A model generated the notes under the pieces. That model did not search any database. It was not told the DNA's origin and worked only from the letters and a program-made list of their open reading frames with translations. The position numbers and the translations under genes are program-made. From Patulibacter sp. SYSU D01012 (GTDB taxonomy: Bacteria > Actinomycetota > Thermoleophilia > Solirubrobacterales > Solirubrobacteraceae), in contig NZ_JAFMTB010000001.1 of NCBI RefSeq assembly GCF_017916475.1, positions 1,574,849 to 1,638,848 of the forward strand: a stretch of DNA of 64,000 bases, given 5' to 3'. Of this stretch, positions 29,778-38,536 are shown one piece after another. The first letter of the stretch is position 1, and each line of letters starts with the position of its first letter.

Positions 29778-30446
29778 GTGACCGCGCCACCCCTCGCGTC
29801 GACCGTGTTCAAGTACGTCGGCGACAACTTCGACTCGATCCTCCAGCTCGCCTGGGGGCACGTCTGGGTGGTCGCGCTCTCGATCGCGATCGCCACGGTG
29901 ATCGGGGTCGCGCTGGGTGTGGCGACGTACCGCTCACCCGCCGCGTCCGGCGTCGTGCTGTGGATCGCGTCGCTGCTGCTGACGTTTCCGGCGTTCGCCC
30001 TGCTGGGCGTGCTGCTGGCGATCATGGGCCTGGGCGTGCAGCCCGTCGTCGTGGCGCTCGTGCTCTACGCGCTGCTGCCGATCGTGCGCAACACGATCGT
30101 CGGCCTGCGCGGCGTGGACGCCATGGTGCTCGACAGCGCCCGCGGCCTCGGCATGAGCACCGTCCGGCGCCTGATCCGCGTCGAGCTGCCGATCGCCTGG
30201 CCGGTCATCCTGGCCGGCCTGCGCACCGCCACGCAGCTCGTCGTCGGCATCGCCGCGATCGCCGCGTACGTCAACGGCCCGGGCCTTGGCCGCTTCATCT
30301 TCTCCGGGCTCTCGCAGCTCGGCGGCGCGAACGCCACGAACCAGGTCGTCGTCGGCACCGTCGGCGTCATCGTCATCGCGCTGGTCTTCGACGCGCTCCT
30401 CGCGCTCGTCGGCCGCGCCACCGTCTCGAAGGGGATCCGTGCCTGA
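29778..30446 (+). CDS. Quaternary-amine ABC transporter permease (OpuCB/ProW-like)
   Basis: 222 residues with about five membrane helices and the BPD_transp_1 coupling loop LDSARGLGMSTVRRLIRVELP. It matches the glycine betaine / carnitine / choline importer family, inner-membrane component. I use GTG 29778; TTG 29769 is an in-frame alternative. The ATPase gene overlaps its end by eight bases. It is first in a four-gene operon permease-ATPase-permease-binding protein, the usual OpuC layout. Confidence 0.9.
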   Translation: MTAPPLASTVFKYVGDNFDSILQLAWGHVWVVALSIAIATVIGVALGVATYRSPAASGVVLWIASLLLTFPAFALLGVLLAIMGLGVQPVVVALVLYALLPIVRNTIVGLRGVDAMVLDSARGLGMSTVRRLIRVELPIAWPVILAGLRTATQLVVGIAAIAAYVNGPGLGRFIFSGLSQLGGANATNQVVVGTVGVIVIALVFDALLALVGRATVSKGIRA

Positions 30447-31761
30447 ACCGACCGCCACCCAGCCCGCCGCGTCGTCCCTGCGGGACGCCATGGCCTCGGG
30501 CGACGCCGTCTCGATCGAGCTGCGGAACGTCACGAAGCGGTACCCCGGGGCGCCCGCCCCGGCGGTGGAGGACTTCTCGCTGACGATCCCCGCCGGCGAG
30601 ATCGTCGTCTTCGTCGGCCCGTCCGGCTGCGGCAAGACGACGACGATGCGGATGATCAACCGCCTCGTCCGGCCGACGGGCGGCCAGATCCTGATCGGCG
30701 GCAAGGACACCGCCGAGATGAAGACGGACGTGCTGCGCCGGCACATCGGCTACGTCGTCCAGCAGGCCGGGCTGCTGCCCCACCTGACGATCCGGCAGAA
30801 CATCGAGACCGTCCCGCGCCTGCTCGGCTGGAAGCGCGAGCGGATCGCGGCGCGGACGAGCGAGCTGTTCGAGCTCGTCGGCCTGCCCGAGGACGAGTTC
30901 GCGACCCGCTACCCGCGCGAGCTCTCCGGCGGCCAGCAGCAGCGCGTCGGCGTGGCCCGCGCGCTCGCGGCCGACCCGCCGATCCTGCTCATGGACGAGC
31001 CGTTCGGCGCGCTCGACCCGATCACCCGCGACCGCCTGCAGTCCGAGCTGCTGAAGATCCAGCGGCGCGTGCGCAAGACGATCGTCTTCGTCACGCACGA
31101 CATCGACGAGGCGATCAAGCTCGGCGACCGCGTCGTCGTGCTGCAGGAGCGCTCGCGCATCGCGCAGCAGGGCGCGCCGGACGAGATCCTGGCCGACCCC
31201 GCCAACCGCTACGTCCGCTCGTTCATCGGCGGCGGCGCCGCGGTCAAGCGCCTGCACCTCGTGCGCGTGGAGGACCTGGAGCTGGAGCGCTACCCGGCGT
31301 TCACCCAGCCCGACGGCTACGACGCCATCATCCGCCAGCTCGACGCGTCCGGCTACGACTACGCGCTGCTGCTCGACGGCGCCAAGCGCCCGCAGCGCTG
31401 GCTGCACCGCGAGGAGCTCGCCGAGCGTCCCGGCCGTCCCGATCTGGAGGGCCAGCCCGTCTCGGGCGTCGTCATGGCGACCACCACGCTGCACGACGCG
31501 ATGGACGAGATGCTGTCCTCCGGCACCGGCGTCGTGCCCGCGGTCGACGACCGCGGCGCCTACATCGGCGCGGTCCGCCTGGACCAGGTGACCGACGCGC
31601 TCGAGGAGACGCACGTGCGGCCCGTCGCCGAGCAGCCCGACGCCGCGCCCGTCCGCACCGTCGCCGAGATCACCGGCGAGATCGACGGTCGCGAGATCCG
31701 CGCCGCGCTCGACCGCCAGGAGGCGGAGCGGCGCGAGGCCGAGGAGGGCGCGGAGGCGTGA
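30439..31761 (+). CDS. Quaternary-amine ABC transporter ATP-binding protein (OpuCA/ProV-like)
   Basis: 440 residues. Walker [10 protein letters not shown], signature [14 protein letters not shown], Walker [13 protein letters not shown] and the switch His in FVTHDIDEA are all present. The C-terminal 150 residues form a CBS-type regulatory region ([34 protein letters not shown]), which in OpuA/OpuC senses ionic strength. An acidic helical tail ends the protein. The GTG start overlaps the permease; its stop overlaps the second permease (GTGA). Confidence 0.94.
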   Translation: MPEPTATQPAASSLRDAMASGDAVSIELRNVTKRYPGAPAPAVEDFSLTIPAGEIVVFVGPSGCGKTTTMRMINRLVRPTGGQILIGGKDTAEMKTDVLRRHIGYVVQQAGLLPHLTIRQNIETVPRLLGWKRERIAARTSELFELVGLPEDEFATRYPRELSGGQQQRVGVARALAADPPILLMDEPFGALDPITRDRLQSELLKIQRRVRKTIVFVTHDIDEAIKLGDRVVVLQERSRIAQQGAPDEILADPANRYVRSFIGGGAAVKRLHLVRVEDLELERYPAFTQPDGYDAIIRQLDASGYDYALLLDGAKRPQRWLHREELAERPGRPDLEGQPVSGVVMATTTLHDAMDEMLSSGTGVVPAVDDRGAYIGAVRLDQVTDALEETHVRPVAEQPDAAPVRTVAEITGEIDGREIRAALDRQEAERREAEEGAEA

Positions 31762-32528
31762 CCCGACGCAACCTCAGCCTGCTCGTCACGCCGCTCGTCG
31801 TGGTCGTGGCGCTCGTCGGGACCTACGTGCTCGTCGGCAAGCAGACCGATCCGCTGACCGTGTCCGCGCTCGCGGGCGACGGCGCCGACAGCGCGCACGC
31901 GTTCGACGGCAACGTCCGCAGCGCGATCGTCGAGCACCTGAAGATCGTCGCGATCTCGGCCCTCGCCGTGCTCGCGATCGGCGTGCCCCTCGGCGTGCTC
32001 CTCACCCGGACGCGCATCCGCATCGTCTCGATCGTCGTCAACGCGCTCTTCAGCGCCGGCCAGGCCGCGCCGGTCATCGGCGTTCTGGTGCTGCTCACCG
32101 TCGTCTTCGGCCTGAAGTCGTGGGTGCCCTACGTCGGCCTCGTGCTCTACAGCGTCCTGCCGGTGATGCGCAACACCTACGAGGGCCTGCGCAACGTCGA
32201 CCCGGCCCTCGTCGACGCGGCGCGGGGTCAGGGCTTCTCGCGCGCGCAGGTGCTCGGCCGGGTCGAGCTGCCGCTCGCCGTCCCGATCATCCTGGCGGGC
32301 GTGCGCACGTCGCTCGTGCTGCTCGTGGGCACCGCGACGCTCGCGACGTTCGTCAACGCGGGCGGTCTGGGGGACATCATCAACGACGGGATCAAGAACC
32401 AGCGCGACTCCGTCCTGCTCACGGGCGCCGTGCTCGCCGCGGCCCTGGCCGTGACGATCGACTGGCTGGCCGGGATCGCGGAGCGGTCGCTCAGCCCGCG
32501 TGGCCTGCGAACGGGGGAGACGGCATGA
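31758..32528 (+). CDS. Quaternary-amine ABC transporter permease (OpuCD-like)
   Basis: 256 residues. A first membrane helix (about 8-26) and an extracytoplasmic stretch are followed by five helices and the coupling loop VDAARGQGFSRAQVLGRVELP. It would pair with the first permease as a heterodimer. The GTGA overlap before it and ATGA overlap after it indicate coupled translation. Confidence 0.9.
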   Translation: MTRRNLSLLVTPLVVVVALVGTYVLVGKQTDPLTVSALAGDGADSAHAFDGNVRSAIVEHLKIVAISALAVLAIGVPLGVLLTRTRIRIVSIVVNALFSAGQAAPVIGVLVLLTVVFGLKSWVPYVGLVLYSVLPVMRNTYEGLRNVDPALVDAARGQGFSRAQVLGRVELPLAVPIILAGVRTSLVLLVGTATLATFVNAGGLGDIINDGIKNQRDSVLLTGAVLAAALAVTIDWLAGIAERSLSPRGLRTGETA

Positions 32529-33466
32529 GGCGCGTGCTCCCGCTCGTGGCCGCGGCGGCGTTCGGGGCCTCGGCCCTGGCCGGCTGCGGCGCGCAGTACA
32601 GCGGCGGCGGCGACGGGCCGCTGAAGGGGGCGAAGATCGCCTTCGGGTCCAAGGACTTCACCGAGCAGAAGGTGCTCGGCCAGATCGCCGTCCAATACCT
32701 GCGGTCGCAGGGCGCCGACGTCTGGGACCAGACGGGTCTGGTCTCGTCGCAGGCGGTCCGCAGCTCGATCGAGCGCGGCGACATCAACGCGAACTGGGAG
32801 TACACCGGCACCGCCTGGATCACGTACCTGGGCCACGCCGACCCGATCGCCGACACGGAGAAGCAGTTCCGGGCGGTGAAGGAGGAGGACGCGCGCAAGA
32901 ACGACCTCGCCTGGATCGACCCGGCGCCGCTGAACAACACCTACGCGTTCGCGATCAAGCGCGCGAAGGCGGAGGAGCTCGGCATCACGAAGCTCGGCGA
33001 TCTGAAGGCCCTGATCGCGAGCCCGAAGGGCAAGGGCCTGACGTTCTGCGTCGAGTCGGAGTTCGCCAACCGCCCCGACGGTCTCCCGGGCCTGCAGAAG
33101 AAGTACGGCCTGCGGATCCCGAAGGACCGCATCAAGCGCCTCGACACGGGCCTGATCTACTCGCAGACCGGCAACGGGACCTGCACGTTCGGCGAGGTCT
33201 TCACCACCGACGGCCGCGTCGAGGGCCTCGACCTGCTGCCGCTCCAGGACGATCGGAAGTTCTTCCCGATCTACCAGGCGGCGCTGAACCTCCGCGGCGA
33301 CCTGCTGAAGGAGTACCCGCAGATCGAGCGGGTCATGAAGCCCGTCGCGGACAAGCTGACGACGCGCGAGATGCAGCGCCTGAACGCGCGCGTCGACATC
33401 GAGGGCGTCCTGCCGGACAAGGTCGCGCGCGAGTGGCTGCGCGACGAGGGGTTCGTCAAGGACTAG
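32525..33466 (+). CDS. Quaternary-amine binding lipoprotein (OpuCC/ProX-like)
   Basis: 313 residues. A lipoprotein signal ends in the lipobox ALAGC (Cys 20). The mature protein starts the OpuAC fold with KIAFGSKDFTEQKVLGQI, and WEYTGTAW and NNTYAFAIKRAKA are typical of glycine betaine / choline receptors. Aromatic residues for a cation cage (W and Y in these motifs) are present, but the precise ligand cannot be told. It is anchored outside the membrane and delivers substrate to the two permeases. Confidence 0.92.
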   Translation: MRRVLPLVAAAAFGASALAGCGAQYSGGGDGPLKGAKIAFGSKDFTEQKVLGQIAVQYLRSQGADVWDQTGLVSSQAVRSSIERGDINANWEYTGTAWITYLGHADPIADTEKQFRAVKEEDARKNDLAWIDPAPLNNTYAFAIKRAKAEELGITKLGDLKALIASPKGKGLTFCVESEFANRPDGLPGLQKKYGLRIPKDRIKRLDTGLIYSQTGNGTCTFGEVFTTDGRVEGLDLLPLQDDRKFFPIYQAALNLRGDLLKEYPQIERVMKPVADKLTTREMQRLNARVDIEGVLPDKVAREWLRDEGFVKD

Positions 33467-33542
33467 CCCCGCCGGGCCGTGGCCGTCGCCCCGCGCGGCG
33501 GACGGCGTCCTCCGGCGCCGCCGGACTACGCTGGGGCGCGAG

Positions 33543-34637
33543 ATGTCCCTGACCGTCATCAAGCTGGGGTCGAGCGTCGTCGTCGACGAGGACGGCGCCC
33601 TGCGCCGCGACTCGCTCGCGTCGCTCGTCGCGACCCTGGCGGTCCGGCACGGCGCGGGCGAGCGCTTCGTGCTCGTGTCGAGCGGCGCCATAGCCCGCGG
33701 CGTCCGCGAGCTGGGCCTCGCCGCCCGGCCGACCACGATGGACGCCCTGCAGGCGGCGAGCGCGGTCGGGCAGGGCCGGCTCTTCCGCGACTGGGACGAC
33801 CTGTTCGCGGCGGAGGGCCGGACGGCGGCGCAGGTGCTGCTGACCCGCTACGACCTGGGGGACCGCGAGGCGTTCGTCAACGCCCGTCGCACGCTGCACC
33901 GCCTGGTCGAGCTGGGCGCCGTGCCCGTCATCAACGAGAACGACACGACGACGACCGAGGAGATCTCGTTCGGCGACAACGACCTGCTCGCCGCGCAGAT
34001 CGCGATGCTCCTCGGGGCGGACCGGCTGGTCCTGCTGACCTCGACGGACGGGCTGTTCACCGCCGACCCGCGGCGCGACCCCGACGCCCGGCTCGTGGAC
34101 GAGGTGCGCGACGTGGAGCAGGCGCTGGCCGACCACGACGTCGGCACGACGACGTCGTCGCTCGGCACCGGGGGGATGCGGTCGAAGGCCCTGGCGGCCG
34201 ACATGGCCGCCGCCGCCGGCATCCCGACCGTCGTCGCGAACGGGCTGCGCCCCGACGCCATCCGCCGGGTGCTGGCGGGCGAGGCGGAGGGGACGCGGTT
34301 CGTCGCGGGGGACGCCCGCTGGTCGAGCTTCAAGCTGTGGCTGCGCTACGCCCGCCCGTCGCGCGGGACGATCGAGATCGACGCGGGCGCCCGCCGCGCG
34401 CTGACCGCCGAGGACACCTCGCTGCTGCCCGTGGGCGTCGTCGGGGTGACCGGGGACTTCAAGGCCGGGGACGCGGTCGAGATCCGCTGCGCGGGCGAGG
34501 CCGTCGCGAAGGGCATCAGCGGCTACGCGTCCGGAGCGCTGCGTCGCGTGGCCGGCGAGCGGACGGCGCGGGTGCGCGAGCTGCTGCCGACGGCGCCCGA
34601 GGAGGCGGTCCACCGCGACCGCCTCGTCCTGCTGTAG
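33543..34637 (+). CDS. proB: Glutamate 5-kinase
   Basis: 364 residues: an amino-acid kinase domain (1-250) starting TVIKLGSSVVVDEDG, with NENDTTTTEEISFGDNDLLA for substrate binding and GTGGMRSKALAADMA, plus a C-terminal PUA domain (about 272-350). It makes glutamyl-5-phosphate, the first step of proline synthesis; proA, the second step, lies 3.9 kb downstream. TACGCT at 33527-33532 is a likely -10, ten bases before the ATG. Confidence 0.97.
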   Translation: MSLTVIKLGSSVVVDEDGALRRDSLASLVATLAVRHGAGERFVLVSSGAIARGVRELGLAARPTTMDALQAASAVGQGRLFRDWDDLFAAEGRTAAQVLLTRYDLGDREAFVNARRTLHRLVELGAVPVINENDTTTTEEISFGDNDLLAAQIAMLLGADRLVLLTSTDGLFTADPRRDPDARLVDEVRDVEQALADHDVGTTTSSLGTGGMRSKALAADMAAAAGIPTVVANGLRPDAIRRVLAGEAEGTRFVAGDARWSSFKLWLRYARPSRGTIEIDAGARRALTAEDTSLLPVGVVGVTGDFKAGDAVEIRCAGEAVAKGISGYASGALRRVAGERTARVRELLPTAPEEAVHRDRLVLL

Positions 34638-34733
34638 GGCCGGCACGGAACCGCTCGGCGCGCCGGCCGCCCGCACGCGCGCCGGCCGTCGTCGCGCGCC
34701 CGGCTCCGGGCGCCACCCGCTTCGGCGCGGCGC

Positions 34734-35435
34734 CTACCTGCCGGGGGCGGACGACGCCGCGTCCAGCCCCGCGTCGTGGACGAGCAGCGCCACCTGCACC
34801 CGGTTCGTCAGCCCCAGCTTCTGCAGCAGCCGCGAGACGTGCGCCTTCACGGTCGCGACGCTCATGTGCAGCTCGGCGGCGATCTCGGCGTTCGCGGCGC
34901 CGCGGCCCAGCGCGACGGCGACCTCGAGCTCGCGCTCCGTCAGCTCCGCGAGCGCGCCGGCGGCCCGAGCCCGGCGGTCCTGGGCGCCGGCGTCCGCCAC
35001 GTGGTCGATCAGCCGCCGGGTGACCCCGGGCGAGAGCATCGCCTCGCCGGCCGCGACCAGCCGGATCGCGCGGACGATCTCGGCCGGCGGCGTGTCCTTG
35101 AGCAGGAAGCCCGCGGCGCCCGCGCGGAGCGCGCCGAGCACGTGGTCGTCCGCGTCGAAGGTCGTCAGCACGATGACCTGCGGGCGGCCGCCGTCGCGGG
35201 CGGCGCGCTCGCGGACCGCGCGGGTGGCCTCCAGGCCGTCGACGCGCGGCATCCGGATGTCCATGAGGACGACGTCGGGGCGGTGGGCGTCGAGCGCGGC
35301 GGGCACCTCGGCGCCGTCGGCGGCCTCGCCGACCACGCGCAGCTCGGGCGCGCCGGCGAGCATCATCGCCAGCGCGGAGCGGACGAGGGGGTCGTCGTCG
35401 ACGATCAGGACGCGGACGGGGGCGTCGGGAGTCAC
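34734..35435 (-). CDS. NarL/LuxR-type response regulator
   Basis: 233 residues. The receiver domain has the acidic pocket VLIVDDDP, phospho-acceptor Asp in VVLMDIRMP and Lys in FLLKDTPP. The C-terminal LuxR helix-turn-helix is LTERELEVAVALGRGAANAE..VATVKAHVSRLLQKLG. The GTG start overlaps the kinase stop by four bases, so the pair is translationally coupled. It probably regulates the divergent ABC exporter beyond the kinase, the usual arrangement for this type. Confidence 0.94.
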   Translation of the reverse strand: MTPDAPVRVLIVDDDPLVRSALAMMLAGAPELRVVGEAADGAEVPAALDAHRPDVVLMDIRMPRVDGLEATRAVRERAARDGGRPQVIVLTTFDADDHVLGALRAGAAGFLLKDTPPAEIVRAIRLVAAGEAMLSPGVTRRLIDHVADAGAQDRRARAAGALAELTERELEVAVALGRGAANAEIAAELHMSVATVKAHVSRLLQKLGLTNRVQVALLVHDAGLDAASSAPGR

Positions 35436-36673
35436 GGCTGCCACGGCATCCAGGCTCGCAGGCGGAAGCCGCCGTCGACGGTCGGGCCGTGCGTCAGGTC
35501 GCCGCCGGCCAGCTCGACGCGCTCGCGCAGGCCGACGATCCCGGTGCCCGCGCCCGGCGGGGCGGGCGGGCGCTCGGGGGGCGGCGCGGCGTTGCGGACC
35601 TCCACCTCCAGGCCGCCGCCCGGGACGCCCGAGACGGTGACCCGGACCGGCGCGCCCGCCGCGTGCTTGCGGGCGTTCGTCAGGCCCTCCTGGACGACGC
35701 GGTAGGCGTTGCGGCCCAGGCTGCGCGGCACGGCGACCTCGGCGGGGAGCGCGACCCGCTCGTCGACCTGCGCGCCGGCGGCCCGGCACTCGTCGAGCAG
35801 CGCGGGCAGGTCGTCGAGCGTCGGCTGGGGCCGCTCCGGGCCGGGAGACGCGTCGTCCCGCCGCAGCACGCCGATGACCTCGCGCAGGTCCTCGAGCGCC
35901 TCGTGCGCGCTCGCGCGGATCACGCCCGCGGCCCGCGCGACGTCGTCGGCGGGGGCGTCGGGACGGAACTCGAGCGCGCCCGCGTGCATCGAGAGCAGCG
36001 AGATCCGGTGCGCCAGGACGTCGTGCATCTCGCGCGCGATGCGCGTCCGCTCCGCGTCGCGGGCGCGCGTGACGAGCAGCTGCTGCTCGCGCTCGGCCCG
36101 CTCGGCCCGCTCGCGCAGCGACGCCACGAGCTGCCGTCGCGAGCGCACGACCGCGCCCCAGGCCACGACCGCCGTCAGGGTTATGCAGACGAAGAGGACG
36201 AGCACCCAGTCCGGGACTCCGGGCTCGGGGAAGAGCCAGACGTACGGCACGACGAGCACCAGCTGCAGCACCGACAGCGGCACCACCAGCCGCAGCGGGC
36301 GGTGGACCGCCAGCGAGAACAGCAGCACCATGCCGGCGCCGCCGACCGACGACGCGAACACGCCGAAGGGCGTGGCCGCGACGAGCAGCGCGACGGGCCA
36401 GCGGCGCCGCCACCACAGGGCCACGGTGAAGCCGACGCCGGCGGCGACGTCGATCCAGGCCAGCAGGTCGCCGTCGACGCCGTCCGGGTGGACGTCGAAG
36501 AACCCGTACGCCCCGAGCGCGGCGGCGAGGAGGAACGCGACGACGTCGACGGTCCAGTCGCGGGCGGTGCGGCGGCGCGGCCGGCGCGCGGCGTCCTCGG
36601 CCGCGTCGTCGACCAGCCAGGCGGGCAGGAGCCGACGGCGGCGCGGCGCGTCGGAGGCGGTCGTGGTGGCCAC
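35432..36673 (-). CDS. Sensor histidine kinase, HisKA_3 (NarL-partner) type
   Basis: 413 residues. About six membrane helices (about 45-200) form the sensor with almost no extracytoplasmic domain. The phospho-acceptor His lies in IAREMHDVLAHRISLL. The HATPase domain has the N box NAYRVVQEGLTNARKHA and a G box GTGIVGLRERVEL. Kinases with this intramembrane sensor often detect envelope stress or lipid-targeting agents; the ligand here is unknown. A TACGCT box (complement of 36681-36686) lies seven bases before the GTG start. Confidence 0.93.
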   Translation of the reverse strand: MATTTASDAPRRRRLLPAWLVDDAAEDAARRPRRRTARDWTVDVVAFLLAAALGAYGFFDVHPDGVDGDLLAWIDVAAGVGFTVALWWRRRWPVALLVAATPFGVFASSVGGAGMVLLFSLAVHRPLRLVVPLSVLQLVLVVPYVWLFPEPGVPDWVLVLFVCITLTAVVAWGAVVRSRRQLVASLRERAERAEREQQLLVTRARDAERTRIAREMHDVLAHRISLLSMHAGALEFRPDAPADDVARAAGVIRASAHEALEDLREVIGVLRRDDASPGPERPQPTLDDLPALLDECRAAGAQVDERVALPAEVAVPRSLGRNAYRVVQEGLTNARKHAAGAPVRVTVSGVPGGGLEVEVRNAAPPPERPPAPPGAGTGIVGLRERVELAGGDLTHGPTVDGGFRLRAWMPWQP

Positions 36674-36780
36674 GGAGGCCAGCGTACGGTCCGCCCGGCG
36701 GGGGCACCACCGACCAAGGTCGACGACGGCATCGACCGACGGCCGATGTGCGGGCGCCCGTGCCGCGCGAAGGTGGCCAC

Positions 36781-37710
36781 ATGATCGTCTGCGAGCACCT
36801 GACGAAGCGCTACGGAGAGCACGTGGCCGTGCAGGACGTGAGCCTGCGCTGCGAGCCGGGCACCGTCACGGGCTTCCTGGGCCCGAACGGCGCCGGCAAG
36901 TCGACGACGATGCGGATGCTCTGCGGGCTGACGCCCCCGACGTCCGGACGCGCGACCGTCGACGGCGTGCCGTACGCCGCGCTGCCGCAGCCCGGGCGGC
37001 GCATCGGCGTGCTGCTCGACGCGAGCGCGCAGCACGCCGGCCGCACCGGCCGCGAGGTGCTGGCGCTCTCCGCCGCCGTGCTGGGGCTGCCGCGCCGGCG
37101 GGTGGACGAGGTCCTGGCCCTCGTCGGACTGGACGGCAAGCCCGCGGGCCGCCGCACGGGCGACTACTCCCTGGGCATGCGCCAGCGCCTGGGCCTGGCG
37201 CACGCGCTGCTCGGCGATCCGGACTGCCTCGTCCTCGACGAGCCCGCGAACGGCCTGGACCCCGAGGGGATCCACTGGATGCGCGGGCTGCTGCGCGACT
37301 TCGCCGACCGCGGCGGCACCGTGCTGCTCTCGTCGCACCTGCTGCACGAGGTCGAGGCCGTCGCCGACCGGCTCGTCGTGATCGCCGGCGGGCGGATCGT
37401 GGCGGAGGGGACGAGCGACGAGCTGCTCGCCGGCGGCGGCGTGGTGGTGCGCTCGCCCGAGCCGACCGCCCTGCGCCGCGCGCTCGCCGCCGCCGGGCTG
37501 CCGTCCACGGCGACGACGGACGGCGGCCACCTGGTCGACGCCGCGCCCGAGGCCGTCGGCCGCGCGGCGGCCGCCGCCGGCGTCCCCCTCGTCGAGCTCC
37601 GGGTGGCCGAGCGGGCCGGCCTGGAGGACCTGTTCCTGTCCCTGACCCGCGGGGGCGGCGCCGACGCCGCGCCCGCCGACCGCACCGACGCCCCGCTGGA
37701 GATCGCATGA
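36781..37710 (+). CDS. ABC-2 type exporter ATP-binding protein
   Basis: 309 residues. Walker A GPNGAGKST, signature YSLGMRQRLGLAHA, Walker B CLVLDEPANGLDPEG and the switch His region LLSSHLLHEVE match the drug/bacitracin exporter (CcmA/BcrA) branch. The C-terminal 90 residues are the usual accessory domain. The ATG at 36781 has a GAAGGTGG site upstream; an in-frame GTG at 36748 is less likely. It is co-transcribed with the following permease and divergent from the kinase gene. Confidence 0.93.
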   Translation: MIVCEHLTKRYGEHVAVQDVSLRCEPGTVTGFLGPNGAGKSTTMRMLCGLTPPTSGRATVDGVPYAALPQPGRRIGVLLDASAQHAGRTGREVLALSAAVLGLPRRRVDEVLALVGLDGKPAGRRTGDYSLGMRQRLGLAHALLGDPDCLVLDEPANGLDPEGIHWMRGLLRDFADRGGTVLLSSHLLHEVEAVADRLVVIAGGRIVAEGTSDELLAGGGVVVRSPEPTALRRALAAAGLPSTATTDGGHLVDAAPEAVGRAAAAAGVPLVELRVAERAGLEDLFLSLTRGGGADAAPADRTDAPLEIA

Positions 37711-38495
37711 GCACCGCCGCCGTCACCCCGCCCGCCGCCGCCCGCGCCCGCGGCGCCTCCGGCCCGCCGATGTCGCGGCTCGTCCGCGTCGAGCTGCGCA
37801 AGGGCGTCGACACCCGCGCCGGCCGCTGGCTGCTCATCGCCAGCGCGCTCCTGGCGCTCGTCGTCGCGGTCGCCGGCGCGCTGACCGGCGACGCGCAGGA
37901 CCGCGACCTGTCCAACGTCCTGCAGCTCGTGATGCTGCCGCTCGGCACCCTGCTGCCGGTCATCGGGATCCTCTCCGCGACGGGCGAGTGGTCGCAGCGC
38001 ACGGCGCTGACGACGTTCGCGCTCGTGCCGCGCCGCGGCCGGATCATCGCCGCCAAGCTGCTGGCCGCGCTCGTGCTCGGTGCCGGCGCCGTCGTCGTGT
38101 GGCTGGCGACGGGCGCGATCGGCGCCGCGCTGGCGGGCGCCGTCGGCGACGCGCCGGACCCCTGGAACGTGCCGCGGGACCTGCTCTGGCAGGGCGCGAT
38201 CGCGCTCGAGCTGGGGATCGTCCTGGGCGTGGCCTTCGGCCTGCTGCTCATGGCGCCGGCCGCCGCGATCGTCGCGTACTTCGCCGTGCCGACGGTCTTC
38301 GCGATCCTGGGCGAGCTCGTGACGGCGCTCGACGGCGCCTGGGACTGGCTCGACCCCAACCGCAGCATCGACCCGCTCACCCGCGGCGAGCTGAGCGGGT
38401 CCGGCTGGGGCCACCTGCTCGTCTCGCACCTGCTGTGGATCGGCGTGCCGCTCGTCCTCGGCACCGTGCGGACCCTGCGCCGCGAGGTCAAGTAG
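37707..38495 (+). CDS. ABC-2 type exporter permease
   Basis: 262 residues. About six membrane helices are preceded by a cytoplasmic elbow (SRLVRVELRKGVDTRAGRW). The segment ATGEWSQRTALTTFALVPRR is typical of ABC-2 permeases that pair with BcrA-like ATPases. The substrate is unknown. The ATGA overlap with the ATPase gene indicates one operon. Confidence 0.88.
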   Translation: MSTAAVTPPAAARARGASGPPMSRLVRVELRKGVDTRAGRWLLIASALLALVVAVAGALTGDAQDRDLSNVLQLVMLPLGTLLPVIGILSATGEWSQRTALTTFALVPRRGRIIAAKLLAALVLGAGAVVVWLATGAIGAALAGAVGDAPDPWNVPRDLLWQGAIALELGIVLGVAFGLLLMAPAAAIVAYFAVPTVFAILGELVTALDGAWDWLDPNRSIDPLTRGELSGSGWGHLLVSHLLWIGVPLVLGTVRTLRREVK

Positions 38496-38536
38496 ACGCC
38501 GCCCGGGACGGCGGGCCGACCTCGTAGGATGGGCGC

